From NCBI GenBank assembly GCA_013115135.1, contig JABANP010000386.1, forward strand, positions 1-52,113: a DNA stretch of 52,113 nt, written 5' to 3'. Under the pieces are notes generated by a model. The model had not been told where the DNA came from. It did not search any database and worked only from the letters and a program-made list of their open reading frames with translations. The DNA comes from Perkinsus olseni (taxonomy: Eukaryota; Perkinsozoa; Perkinsida; Perkinsidae). Of this stretch, positions 10,908 to 20,829 are shown one piece after another; the stretch's first letter is position 1; each line of letters begins with the position of its first letter. The translations under genes and the position numbers were made by a program.

Positions 10908-11640
10908 GGCTTCGAATGAACAGAAAACTGAGAAGCGTCTACCATACCAGGGTCTGAAACTAGAGAGGTAAATTCGGGAGACTTCGGCCGAGGGTAACTC
11001 CGGTGAGCGTCTCGTCTCGCTCGTGACAGACGCCGTCTTTGAGACGTATCCGAGGCTTTGTGCAATGTCTCTTTGAACTCACCTGCAGTTGTTAACCTGC
11101 AGGTCCTTGAATGCACTATGAGAACGACTATGCACTATGAACCTTATCGGTGTTCGCGAGAGCCGAAAATGTCTTGGGGCTGGCCTGGTGCATCCGAAGC
11201 TGCACAGTGTGCAGTGCATACACACCGTTTTCCGCAAATTCCACAAACTTTCGGAAATTTCCTGTGCGCCGTTTCCGATGTGGTTTAGCAGCCTCTCCGA
11301 AGTGTGGCTGTGGAGTATCGGTTGGTGACTACGGCCACTACTTGCAGTCGTGTGACACGACTGCTGTAGTCGGACTGCTAGAAGTGGCGGTAGCGGGGAC
11401 AGGACTCGTGTCCCTACCTTGCACCCGCACGGGAGAGGGTGGCTGGGGTTGTGTCCTACCATCTTTAGTAGAGATTCTTTACAAGATTGTGCCAGATTTA
11501 GAGCGCCTTAAGGCCTTTGACCTTCTTCTGAAGGCTATTATGGAACACCTGGAGCCAATGGAAGTATTAGAAGAAGAGCCTTGCAGCCGACATTGACAGC
11601 TACACTCGGGAAAATTAAAAGTCTGACAAAATGGGCGGCA
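10908..11640. other. intergenic
   Basis: No gene supported. It lies between the small secreted gene and the fragmentary formyltransferase copy. Open frames on both strands overlap each other and have no recognisable domain. Confidence 0.45.
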
Positions 11641-12070
11641 ATAGTCTCGCCTTAGGTCGCGGACTCCTCGTGCTACACGCTTCCAGCAGCTGGTGCACAG
11701 CGGGAGATCTGGCTGAAACTCCTCGGCCCTGGCCAATAGTATATCACGGTGACTCTCATTTCCTACGGGCAAACCTACCATGGCTGTGCGCGTCAATAAT
11801 GCAAAAACGTATCCTCAGTGTTACTTTGCAAACCGACCTCGCGGGACAGCTCTCTCAAATCAACGTCATCACTCTGTTCCGCATGAGTGGTCACTAGGCA
11901 ATCGAGCTCGATATCCCCAGCACTGGAAGAGACAACAGGGACATCTTCGCGCCGAATCGCTTTCGCTCGGGGGCGCCAGGGCGTTGAAAGCGAGTAAAAC
12001 TTCCGCCGCAACCGCACCCCAGCCGCGGGAGCTCTAAGCAGCGCTTGGAGATGCTCGGTTTTCGTTTCAT
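11641..12070 (-). pseudogene. formyltransferase 5'-half fragment
   Basis: Aligns to the first three exons of the formyltransferase at 9148-9559. It still reads LDCLVTTHAEQSDDVDLREL and ILLARAEEFQPDLPLC, and keeps one 41-nt intron (GTAAC...CAG). Two of its former donors are lost: GT is TT after the first exon and CT after the third (GACGTAAGG in copy A, GACCTAAGG here). No downstream exons with the NFHPSLLP hallmark follow. The N-terminal part also has a short deletion. It is a non-functional partial duplicate. Confidence 0.75.
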
Positions 12071-12285
12071 CAATTCAAGAGTGGTAGGGCACGGTGTGAC
12101 ACCGTGGTATAGGACACCGTCGGTGTCCTGGACACCCAAATGAGTCGGGTCGTTGTGGTAATCCATGACTAAGACTAAACAGCCAAGTCAGCTCATTTCA
12201 CCGTAGTATGGCACACGGACGCTTCATACATGCATGAACGATAATCTCTATGGAAAGTATTCTCTCTCAGCAGCTGAGACTCAGC

Positions 12286-12639
12286 TCAAGCAGTCATGCT
12301 CAGCAGTAAAGTCGTAGCCGCAATCAAACCAATACTCGCAGGGGCGGCATACGAACTGGGCTCGGCAGTGGTCGGGGCGACAGTAGTGGTCTCGGGGACG
12401 CCGGTGACGACAGTAGCAGCAACACTTGTCTCCGGGGTTGTGGACGCCGGCGTGGTAGTTGTGCTGACGGCAGGCGGCGCTGTAGTGGATGCAGTAGAGG
12501 TTGTGGAGGTCGTGGTAACCAGCTGGGGTGTCGTTGCAGTAGCAGTGGTCGTAGTCGGAGCGGCCGTACTGGCGGGCTCGGTAGTAGTCGACTGTGCAAC
12601 CACGACCACAATAAACGTGAAGATGCAGACGATACGCAT
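12286..12639 (-). CDS. mucin-like cell-surface protein B
   Basis: 117 residues: signal peptide (MRIVCIFTFIVVVVAQ), a Thr/Pro/Ala body with EPASTAAPTTT units, and a hydrophobic C-terminal tail (IGLIAATTLLLSMTA) after small residues, the pattern of a GPI-attachment signal. A densely O-glycosylated coat protein is the natural reading; the precise role is unknown. It is the full-length relative of mucin A and stands upstream of the formyltransferase fragment, mirroring copy A. Single exon. Confidence 0.75.
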   Translation of the reverse strand: MRIVCIFTFIVVVVAQSTTTEPASTAAPTTTTATATTPQLVTTTSTTSTASTTAPPAVSTTTTPASTTPETSVAATVVTGVPETTTVAPTTAEPSSYAAPASIGLIAATTLLLSMTA

Positions 12640-12640
12640 T

Positions 12641-13366
12641 GATACAAGGTTGGTTCAATCCCTGGACGGGGCTTCGAGATAGCCTTCAAGCTTTCATCCA
12701 ACAAGCCATGTGGTGGCCTTGCTGCCCTGAACCGTTTCGGATATGTTTGTGAAGCGGAGGCGAACGCTCTCGGCGAATCAGCACTGCAAAGAATCTTTCA
12801 ACTCTGGGCTCAGTCCCGCTATCCGCAAGCATTCGGCGCGTGGTCCATAGGGCGGCAGGCTCAAATCTGTATTGGCGAGTCCTGGGGGCTAGACTATAGG
12901 TTATAACTACACACTACGAGACCGCGTCTTAATTAGGCGGTCTAATATTGAGCGGTCGGGCTGATATAAGCGCGAATTGGGCTACTTCGAGCGCTACGTC
13001 TGTCGCATCCTGACCAACCCGATCGTCTCAAACTTGCTTCCGCCTTGGCAGCCAGTCCATGATGACACTGCTTCGAGGCTGCTGCATTTATCCAGCAATC
13101 TAAGACTGATAGGGACACCAGCATCGGAAGTGCCGGAACTTTCGGCTCCTATACCCTTCAAATATCCGCCTTCGATACGCGGTTACACTCTTGCCTCCAA
13201 CATTTGTCTCAGACAAATCGTCTGAGCATACCCAGCTAGTCCGCAGCGAGAAGACAAAGGAGCCCAAATGTAGTTAAAGTACTATCGAAGGTCGTTGAAG
13301 CGTGAGGATGTACCGAACGGTTAGCATGGTATTGCGCCACATCCGCAACTCTCCAGTCAGCGTCAG
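12641..13366. other. intergenic
   Basis: No gene supported. Short frames only; no repeat worth naming. Confidence 0.45.
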
Positions 13367-13700
13367 ATGTTGCATGGGACGCCTTCGACTCTGTTCGGAG
13401 AGTTAGAGGAGTTCATTGAATGTGTAGGGCAACATGTTGCGCGTAGCGTAAAAATAGCGATGCGCCCGGGAGTTGATCCTTGTGCGTGCAATTGTGTACA
13501 CAACCGTTTCGTTGATCGCCTCGGGTGTCGCGCTTCTTATGGCCAACGAACTCGGCATATATTCGTGTCTCGCTAAGATGTTGCTTGAGACGCCTTCAAC
13601 TCAATTCGAAGAGTTAAAAGAGTTCATTGAACTACTTGTAAGCCTCTTAATTAACCGAGCAAACGACCTTCCCTCAAGAACTAAGAACACAACACGGTAA
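13367..13700 (+). other. possible coding remnant with a repeated ~58-bp unit
   Basis: Two direct copies, near 13370-13430 and 13578-13638, translate in the same sense to HGTPSTLFGELEEFIE and LETPSTQFEELKEFIE. Between them a hydrophobic stretch (SLIASGVALLMA) can be read before the second copy. Conservation at the amino-acid level suggests former or real coding sequence, but no complete gene is visible. Confidence 0.3.
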
Positions 13701-13787
13701 GGTTCCCATACGCTTCATAATCACGCGATGTTTCACGTACTGAACATACAGCTTCCCGTGCAATACTTTACTCATAACTATCATGAA

Positions 13788-14228
13788 TTACATCACAGCA
13801 AAACCAGTTGCTGTAATGATAAGCAAACTCCCGGCAGCTGTCACAGCGTCAGAAGTTGGCCCAGCAGTGGTCTCCGCAGCAGTCGTTATAGCCGCCGTTG
13901 TCTCCGCTGCGCTAGTTGAACTTGCAGTCGCAGTAGTTTCAACAGCTGCGGCGGTGGTAGTGGTAGCAGCTGTAGTCGTGACACCGACAGTCGTAGTAGC
14001 ACCAGCGGAAGTCGTTCCAGCGGCAGCTGTGGTAGCAGCCGCGCTCGTAGTACTGGTTACAGCGGGGCTAGATCCGGCGGCAGTTGTACCGGAGGCAGTA
14101 GTGGCAGCAGCAGCAGAAGCGGCAGTACTAGTGGCGGGAGTACTCGCGGTAGCGCTGGTTGAAGGGGCCACAGTGGTCGACTGAGAGGTGGCCACAGCGA
14201 TGAGGGCGACGAGGGAAGCAATACGCAT
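13788..14228 (-). CDS. mucin-like cell-surface protein C
   Basis: 146 residues from the ATG at 14228: signal peptide (MRIASLVALIAVATSQ), a long Ser/Thr/Ala body, and a hydrophobic C-terminus (GSLLIITATGFAVM), again like a GPI signal. The frame is open further upstream, but MRIAS gives a proper signal sequence, so that start is chosen. It shares the MRI/MRF...Q signal style with the other members, while its body is more Ala-rich. No cysteines in the mature part. Confidence 0.75.
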   Translation of the reverse strand: MRIASLVALIAVATSQSTTVAPSTSATASTPATSTAASAAAATTASGTTAAGSSPAVTSTTSAAATTAAAGTTSAGATTTVGVTTTAATTTTAAAVETTATASSTSAAETTAAITTAAETTAGPTSDAVTAAGSLLIITATGFAVM

Positions 14229-14433
14229 CGTGATACACTGAGAATCAGCTAACAACACGCCGTCGAAGCAGAGGCCCCAACGCAACATAACGTTGTTTGG
14301 CACACGGAGTCACCCGCGGCGGGTGATAACACTCACCCAGGCACGCTGTATTTCAAAAACGCTGGTTAGCAGCAGTAGGAGCGCAGCAAGAATATCGAAG
14401 ATCGAGCCCCGCTTTTCAATGTTACGGTAAGAT

Positions 14434-14916
14434 CTACAAAACAAGCCGAACCACGATTATCGCGATCGAGCTCATGAACACTGTACAACGTGAAGCAGTA
14501 GAAGTCGGGGAGGCAGTGGTTGTGTCAGGTGCCGTAGTAGTGCTGCGCAAGTTTGTGGTAGACGCTGCAGTAGTCGTCTGGGCTGTTGTCGACACGGGCG
14601 GTCTGGTGGTAGTCGGAGCACTGGTCATCTGGGCACCAGAAGATGCGACCGTAGTAGAAACCGCAGTAACACTTGTCGGCGCGATCGTGGTTACAGCAGC
14701 GGATACCGTCGTGCCTGCTGGAGAGCTTGCTTGAGCGGCAGTGGTCGCTGGGGCGGCAGTTGAGGACGCTTGGGTAACGGTGGTGGTGATCTCAGCAGCT
14801 GCCTGACTTCCGCTGGTGGGGTTCGCGGTAGTTGCCTGTGCGATGGTCGTCGCAGCGGCTGTGGAAGACTGCGCCGCAGCTATCGCAGCCAGGGACACGA
14901 GAATGATGAAGCGCAT
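14434..14916 (-). CDS. mucin-like cell-surface protein D
   Basis: 160 residues: signal peptide (MRFIILVSLAAIAAAQ), a Thr/Ser/Ala/Val body with TTT and TAAS clusters, then a single Cys and a hydrophobic tail (MSSIAIIVVRLVL). Single exon and same strand as its neighbours; about 200 bases separate it from mucin C. Likely GPI-anchored and heavily O-glycosylated. Confidence 0.75.
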   Translation of the reverse strand: MRFIILVSLAAIAAAQSSTAAATTIAQATTANPTSGSQAAAEITTTVTQASSTAAPATTAAQASSPAGTTVSAAVTTIAPTSVTAVSTTVASSGAQMTSAPTTTRPPVSTTAQTTTAASTTNLRSTTTAPDTTTASPTSTASRCTVFMSSIAIIVVRLVL

Positions 14917-15073
14917 GGAGCAATGAGAATGAAACTGGAGACGTTCCCGGCACTATGGATTCGTCTCAATTTAAAACAAAACGCGCTTCCACTACAGCGA
15001 TGAGTCGCCAGTACAAAATTATATAGGTTAGCGTTTAGCGCCACATACTGTCATGGAGATGAATACTGTTATG

Positions 15074-15698
15074 CTAAATACTTATAAACAAGAGCGATAC
15101 AACAGAGACACATGCAACGGCATGCGACATGATGATGGAAGATGCATCCGACGTGGGCCACGTCGGTGTGGTTGCAGGCCAGGTAGCAGTGGATGGCCCG
15201 GAAGTGGTTGAACTCCGCAACGCAGTCGACGACCTCGGGGAGCTGCTTGCGGACGTTGAGTCAACGGGAGTTGACGGAACTACTGATGTCACTTGTGGTT
15301 GGGTCGTACTGGCCGAAGTTGCAGCACTAGCAGTACTTGAGCTCGCAGGCACTCCCGCTGTGGATTCACCGACACCACTGCTACTGCTCAGAGGCGGTGT
15401 AGTTGACGCAACGGCAGCGGTAGAGGATGCAGGAGATTGAGACGTTGCAACAGGCTGACTCGTTACCGTCACAGCTGAACTCGTTGGGGGTGCAGGCGAA
15501 CCGGGTAGACCTGTGGTAGATGCACTCGCCGCAGAGGAAGCGGCAGGGGCGGAGTTCGAGTTCTGTTCGGAGGTGGTCGACGCTGCTGGGGGAGCCAGTG
15601 GTGACAACGTCGATTGTCGTAGGAACAGCAGATGATGCGGTAGGGCTTTGCGAACTGACGCCGGCGAGAATCGTGAAGGTAAGGAGAAAGCGCATCAT
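15074..15698 (-). pseudogene. mucin-like cell-surface protein E, one frame break
   Basis: The N-terminal part from 15698 gives MMRFLLTFTILAGVSSQ and a Ser/Thr start. Near 15600-15630 the low-complexity sense moves to another frame, which continues as Ser/Thr/Ala-rich sequence to a hydrophobic tail (VACVSVVSLLFISI) and a stop at 15074. No splice sites lie between. In the original frame the sequence becomes charged and Cys-bearing, unlike any family member. So this is a family member with a one-base indel, real or from assembly. Confidence 0.6.
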
Positions 15699-16616
15699 AA
15701 AGCGAACTGATAAGAAGCGTGGTTCCACGCGCTCACCTTCTCCAGTCGAACCGCAAGCTCTGTAGATAGTTGGGCAGCGCACCGCACCGGAGTCGACCTC
15801 GCTAGCCCGGCCGTTTCAAAAGTCTCGGCGAGTCTTGCGAAACGCTGCTTCGAAACTACGCTACGCCAACATTACGCCTTCAACCGCCTAGGTTGCTGAA
15901 TTGGTCCCTCAGCAACAAACCGATCTTTGGAGGAGATTGGTTCTCTAGCGCCACGGTTCACGGGCACGGTGATCGGGTTCACAGAAGATCAGCTACCTGT
16001 CCTTCTCACACTCTGGCACCCTCTCAAAAATACGGTTTCGCGCACTGATGGCCATCTACAATGCCTTCTGAAATGGAGAATCTGCATTGCAGATTCTGCA
16101 TGTCCACTCTGAGGTTGAGTATTACTCGACTCTCACGATTGGACGACGACGATTCGTAAAGGACCAGCGGATTGCTTTAGATTGAGGATTATGGGAACTT
16201 CTGTCGTACGGATTGAACGATTGGTTTTCAAAAGCAAGATCTCTGCCGGAGGTCTCGCGATGAGGTGCCCACCGGCTCGCTGAAGAGCTGCGAGCGTTAG
16301 CAGTTATTTTGGCATTCCGTGGTCGCGAGTGTAGGAACTACGAAACAAAACCACTTCACGTACACAGCACACAGACATCAACAGCTCCACCAAAATAACG
16401 GCGAAAAGCAAGATGACCGCGAAGGGCGAAATGAAGTGTTTCGTCACGGCAGTTGTCTGGCATTCCAAAAAGGCCTCCGAATGGTGAACTTCTCGCACCA
16501 CAAAGTCGATAGGAGGTACGCTCATATAGCGTGATAAATCTGAGTACTGCTTATTGCCTTGTATTCGCCGTTGATGATAAGGCAACTGATAAAAAGAGCA
16601 TTCCTTCCATCAGCGG
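15699..16616. other. intergenic
   Basis: Upstream region of the mucin array. No gene supported. Confidence 0.45.
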
Positions 16617-17576
16617 TCATGGGGCTTTAGTGAAGCCGGGCTTTGATCTCGAGTTCAGCCGCGTCACAAATCCAAAATACACTCGCACGTCACCCCTTGA
16701 CAATATTAAAACTAGATAGTAGAGGTACGCCTTCTCGAATGATGAGTCTATCAAATCATCGGCAGAGCATGAGACCTTGTTGGCATCTTCGAGTTCGAGA
16801 TCAATCGGATCCTTGTCGGAGCCGTAATCCGAATACATCTCCTGCGGTACGGAACCAATCAAGGCCTGGGCAGAGGTTGGCCCCTGTTTATCAGCATATG
16901 CCACATAATCAGTCGAACTTGAGGTAGAAACTTCTCTGTCAGCCGGACAGTGTCCGGCTTACGGCCGAGCGCTTCTCACCGTTCTTCAGCCATTGTAGAT
17001 CATCAGGTAATGGCGAATAGTAGGTCCTTTTGAATGAAGAATCGTCACGCTCGGGAATCCTGAGTCACCAGACAGCTGAGAGACGGTAGACGGTCAATTC
17101 CGGGTCGGAATAGACCATTTTTCGCTTGTCTGGCAATGTTGCATTAGAGGCGTCTCCTTCAACGCAACAGTGGTGCCTCCCACGTGAAGGGCACATAGTC
17201 TGAATCAGACGGTTTGACTTGGGCATTGTTTTTACTTACGAGAGAACTTGGAGTCTGGTTGTCGTGCATAATTGGCAGCCTGCCGATGACTTGCCGACTG
17301 CAGTTCATCACCCCGGGGGGATGAATGATGGAATTCTTGCGAGCACTGGAAGGGACACCCCCAGTTCTCGCAAAAATCCCCACTCGGAGTCGGCGAGTGA
17401 CTATCCAACTTATCGGTAGAGCCTTCTGAGCTATTCCTAGGCAGTTGTCGAGGAATTACTTCAGACGCTGCTTGGGAGGAACGTTTATCCTCGCGGCCCG
17501 GCACGGATGGCGGAGGTGTCATACTATCTGCCCCTTCGCGCTCTGATGCCTGTGGCGCCAGAGGTATGGCGTAATC
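16617..17576 (-). CDS. spliced Ser/Asp/Tyr-rich protein of unknown function
   Basis: Several stretches look like exons. 17231-17576 reads DYAIPLAPQASEREGADSM and continues Ser/Pro-rich to a GTAAGT donor. Others read SDYVPFTWEAP (~17180-17212), KRKMVYSDPELTVYRLS (~17080-17130), FKRTYYSPLPDDLQWLKN (~16980-17035), and TDYVAYADKQGP followed by MYSDYGSDKDPIDLELED (~16740-16920). A short motif, Ser/Asp-Asp-Tyr, recurs in almost every piece. Phases could not be made to agree through the whole chain, so the exon list is incomplete or the gene is damaged. No family recognised. Confidence 0.4.
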
Positions 17577-17650
17577 ACAATGCTACTCCCCATTCACCCT
17601 TCCCTGGGCTCCGATATCAAAAATAAGAATAAAAATTTTGGGCCGCCACA

Positions 17651-18560
17651 CTGTCTATTGAGTAAAGAGTGAGCATGCGTGCCGAGAGTGGAAGTCATCA
17701 ATGTGGTCGCTACGGCCTGGTTCAGTGTCACCACTCTGACGTAGGATGCAACGTCCCGACTTCGAAGTTGCTGATTCTTTACGCATATTCTGCTTAATCA
17801 AGCTGCACAACACGTGCCCTTGGAGTTTTGGTGCCTCGATTTCTCCCGTTGTCTGATTCGCGACCCGACCTTGCTCTCGCTGGGAGTGAAGGGGCTGAGC
17901 TCTCATTGTTAGCACGCGTACGTAGCCTAATTCCCCCGAGCACTCAGAGAGCGAAGTTATACTGTACACTCAGTGTAGGCTCAGAATATACAGAGCCCTC
18001 AGAGGGATGAGTAATCTACGGCCGGGAGCATAGAGCGATTGGCGTGAAGGCTAGCTGAGACCCCGTGTCACCGTCCCTGTCACGGCGTGCACGTGTGCAT
18101 CTCTAAGGGTGACTCGCGTTCTTTTGCCGGAGCATCTGCCGCCGGACGTTGGGTATGGACACCCCGATCGTTGAGTACGGCGCTTCCGATACTCCTTCTG
18201 GGTTTCTCCGGTGGTCACGACCGGCGCCAGAGAAGCCGTCACGGACTTTTACAGAACATATTGACGAGTGTCAAGAAAGAAGTCGTGGTATCACTTGGCA
18301 ATGTGGGCTCTTCTGTCTGGAGTAACATTGGCCTGCGGTCTCTGCTACATTGGCGCTCTTCTAACTATTTCATATAATCTCCCCTCGGTACTTGACATAT
18401 CGGTGGAGAAACTTACTCTGGAACGATGCGTTTGGTGTGGTATGGTAACATTGGATTCTCGAATGGAGTACTGTGCACGAGGGACGATAGATTTGAAAAT
18501 CCACAACAGAATGTGGACAGAGATCACGATTCTTAGCGGAAGTTCATTCCTAGGCTATAC
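17651..18560. repeat. duplicated block carrying membrane-family copy 1
   Basis: Similar to 24639-25560, starting at CTGTCTATTGAGT and running through a diverged upstream region, then nearly identical from ~18064 to ~18530 (N-terminal and membrane-spanning part of the gene). Similarity then falls sharply inside the luminal domain. Confidence 0.75.
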
Positions 18561-18888
18561 GAAATCCTTGAATTTCGCAGCGAGAACAGCACCTCACGCC
18601 AGCTGGAAAATCACCGAGGGCTTTCTGACTATCGCCGGCACAGTGGTGGAACCCACGAGCGAGGATCTACATGTCTTACCGGTGTATCTATCGTCGACAA
18701 CTCCCATAGTTCTTCCGAGCTCCAACCTCACCATTGAGTCAGTCGTTCTGGAAATTTATGCACTAGGATATTATTTCGGGTATTTAAGGGGATATGGCAG
18801 ACTGAAAGTGCCAGACCTCGCTCTCGAGTGCGTCCTCTATTGTAACGGCACCTCGAAAATGAGTGCGAGCCCAGTCAGCGGCTATTGA
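18155..18888 (+). pseudogene. type II membrane family, copy 1 (frame-broken)
   Basis: The same protein family as the genes at 25176, 35013 and 36355. It opens MDTPIVEYGASDTPSGFLRW at 18155, but relative to the intact copy 2 it has two single-A insertions, near 18251 and 18276, so the N-terminus and the membrane segment lie in different frames. From about 18268 the frame is open through HLAMWALLSGVTLACGL, the conserved Cys-containing block (VWCGMVTL...EYCARGT) and a diverged C-terminus to 18888. Broken gene or assembly error. Confidence 0.7.
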
Positions 18889-20640
18889 TAAGGCCATGTT
18901 GTCTGGCTCATCAGTTGGCTCTTGAATCGCGATAGGCGATCGCTAACTACGTCTTTTGGTGACGATCTGAAGAGTTTGCCTGTACATCTTTCTTTCCGTC
19001 ATTAGACTGCCAATAACTCAGCCGATGAGTAGAAATGTTTGCACTTAATCCCAGCGATGTGTTTCGTTCAGAGTTGGCACGTGAAAGTACCCGAAAGTCA
19101 TCGGAATCGAAGACATCAGCAACCAATGAGTCGCAACGCCTAACGGTTAGGCTAGTAGGCTAGGACTCCTAGGCTTTCGCCTTGCACGTCCGGGATACCT
19201 GCTCAGTGCCACAATGTCGTACGGCTTGGCCCAAGGCCTTTCGGGAATCAGACTCATCGTCGATGAGTCATCGACCGTCCCGCGATTGTCGGCGTCCTAA
19301 CGTCAACACTTCAACGGGAGCGCACGACCGACAGATGATGTCGAGGCTTCACTAGGTGTAACAGCGGACTGCGTAGTTTTACGGGCGTGAATCACCAGTC
19401 GTTATCTCATGCTTCCAGCTGGAGCGCTGTGGACCACTGCCAGGGGTTCGCTTGCCTCTGGCACCTGACAGTCAGGTGACCGAAGCTGCCGCCTCCGCGT
19501 CGGAAAAGCCGTTTGACGAAATACTCGGCTGCTCTGAGATGCCTCACAAGTTGAACTCCCCTGCACAGTGCAGCGACCGAGCGTGATGGAAAGAAGTTGT
19601 TCAGAAGTTTTGAACCACCTCTTCCCAGTCCCCCGTGGCTACTGTTTCACTAAGAACAAAACCCCGCAGTATTGACCACATAAGTTGGGCGCCACGTTGA
19701 TGATCGTTCGGTCACCGAATTCCGGTGCAGTACCAGTTCGCCGAGTTTACATCGTGCAAGTTTATCAGCACAGTAACTTACACTGTCAATGTAGCAGAGT
19801 AGCAGTAACGCTGACTTCGTACAGATTCCAGCAGCACGATCTCAGCCCATACAATGCAGTATTCCCGGCTAGACCAAACCGTTCACTAGAGACAGCAGGA
19901 AGCTCGCCACCCCTTGAAACTCGACGCAAACTGTGACATAGGAGAAATGGGTTAGACTCTTGATACTTCTGAGTAAGCGTACATTACAACGTGGATCTCA
20001 ATAGTAACTACTAGCCTCACGCTAGAGACGATACACAAAGAGCGCTGAGTCTGACTCACAGCACCACTGGTGACTGGTGACTAACCTGGTGAGCACCACT
20101 CAGAGTGGTGGCTCACACCCCTGGTGACTCACAGCCCGAAAAGTCCGCAGTTACCCGAACCCGTGGTCTGAGTATGGCTGCGGTACTTCAAATTTGATGA
20201 AAGCGATCAGCGCAATATTCCAGGCCACTCCTCACTCCATCAAACTCGACACAACCGAATGTCAACACGCTAGGCATGTCTAACTAACATGACCTTCAAG
20301 CACGCCAGACTCTTTACTCGACGGCACTTCATCAAGCAGCAGTTGGAGTACCTTGCACGTGTACAGAACATAACAACTGTTGACTTCCTCATGCAGCTTA
20401 TCTGAGACTCGGACCTTCTTTTGTCAAGTAAGAATGTCTCCAAAATGTGCTTTCGGTCACCGGCAGTCAGCCAGCTCAGTCCTACGTCGCGTGGCTCAAC
20501 CCGACTCTTCGCTGAAATTAACCCGATAAATGCATCGTGTACCCCATGAGCGCACCGCTTTCGCTTTTCGTTTTCGCGTGTTCTTTCGCAGAATCGTTTC
20601 TTCTCTCAACTATCCGGCCCTTCACCTGAAATTCAACGGT
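18889..20640. other. long non-coding region with short palindromes and repeats
   Basis: No gene supported across about 1.75 kb. It contains a perfect palindrome GACTCATCG/CGATGAGTC near 19250, and a cluster of GGTGACT and CACCACT words at ~20060-20135. Confidence 0.5.
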
Positions 20641-20829
20641 CCACTCATGTGAAACAACTGGCACCGAATCGGCAGCCTTCAGAACCGCCTGCTCCACTGC
20701 ACGAGAGGTGACCGCTCGACCCTCACTTCATCAACACAGCGCGTGAAGATATCCGCCAGGCCCTCCACAGCGCCGGGTTGAACATTGTTTGACCCTCTCA
20801 TTTCATCCCTGGTATCATCGCGGAGCCGG

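Larger units (their letters stand above)
11628..12640. repeat. segmental duplication, copy B
   Basis: Counterpart of 9119-9960. It has an extra piece in the mucin gene (the C-terminal part missing in copy A) and sequence differences throughout. Confidence 0.8.
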
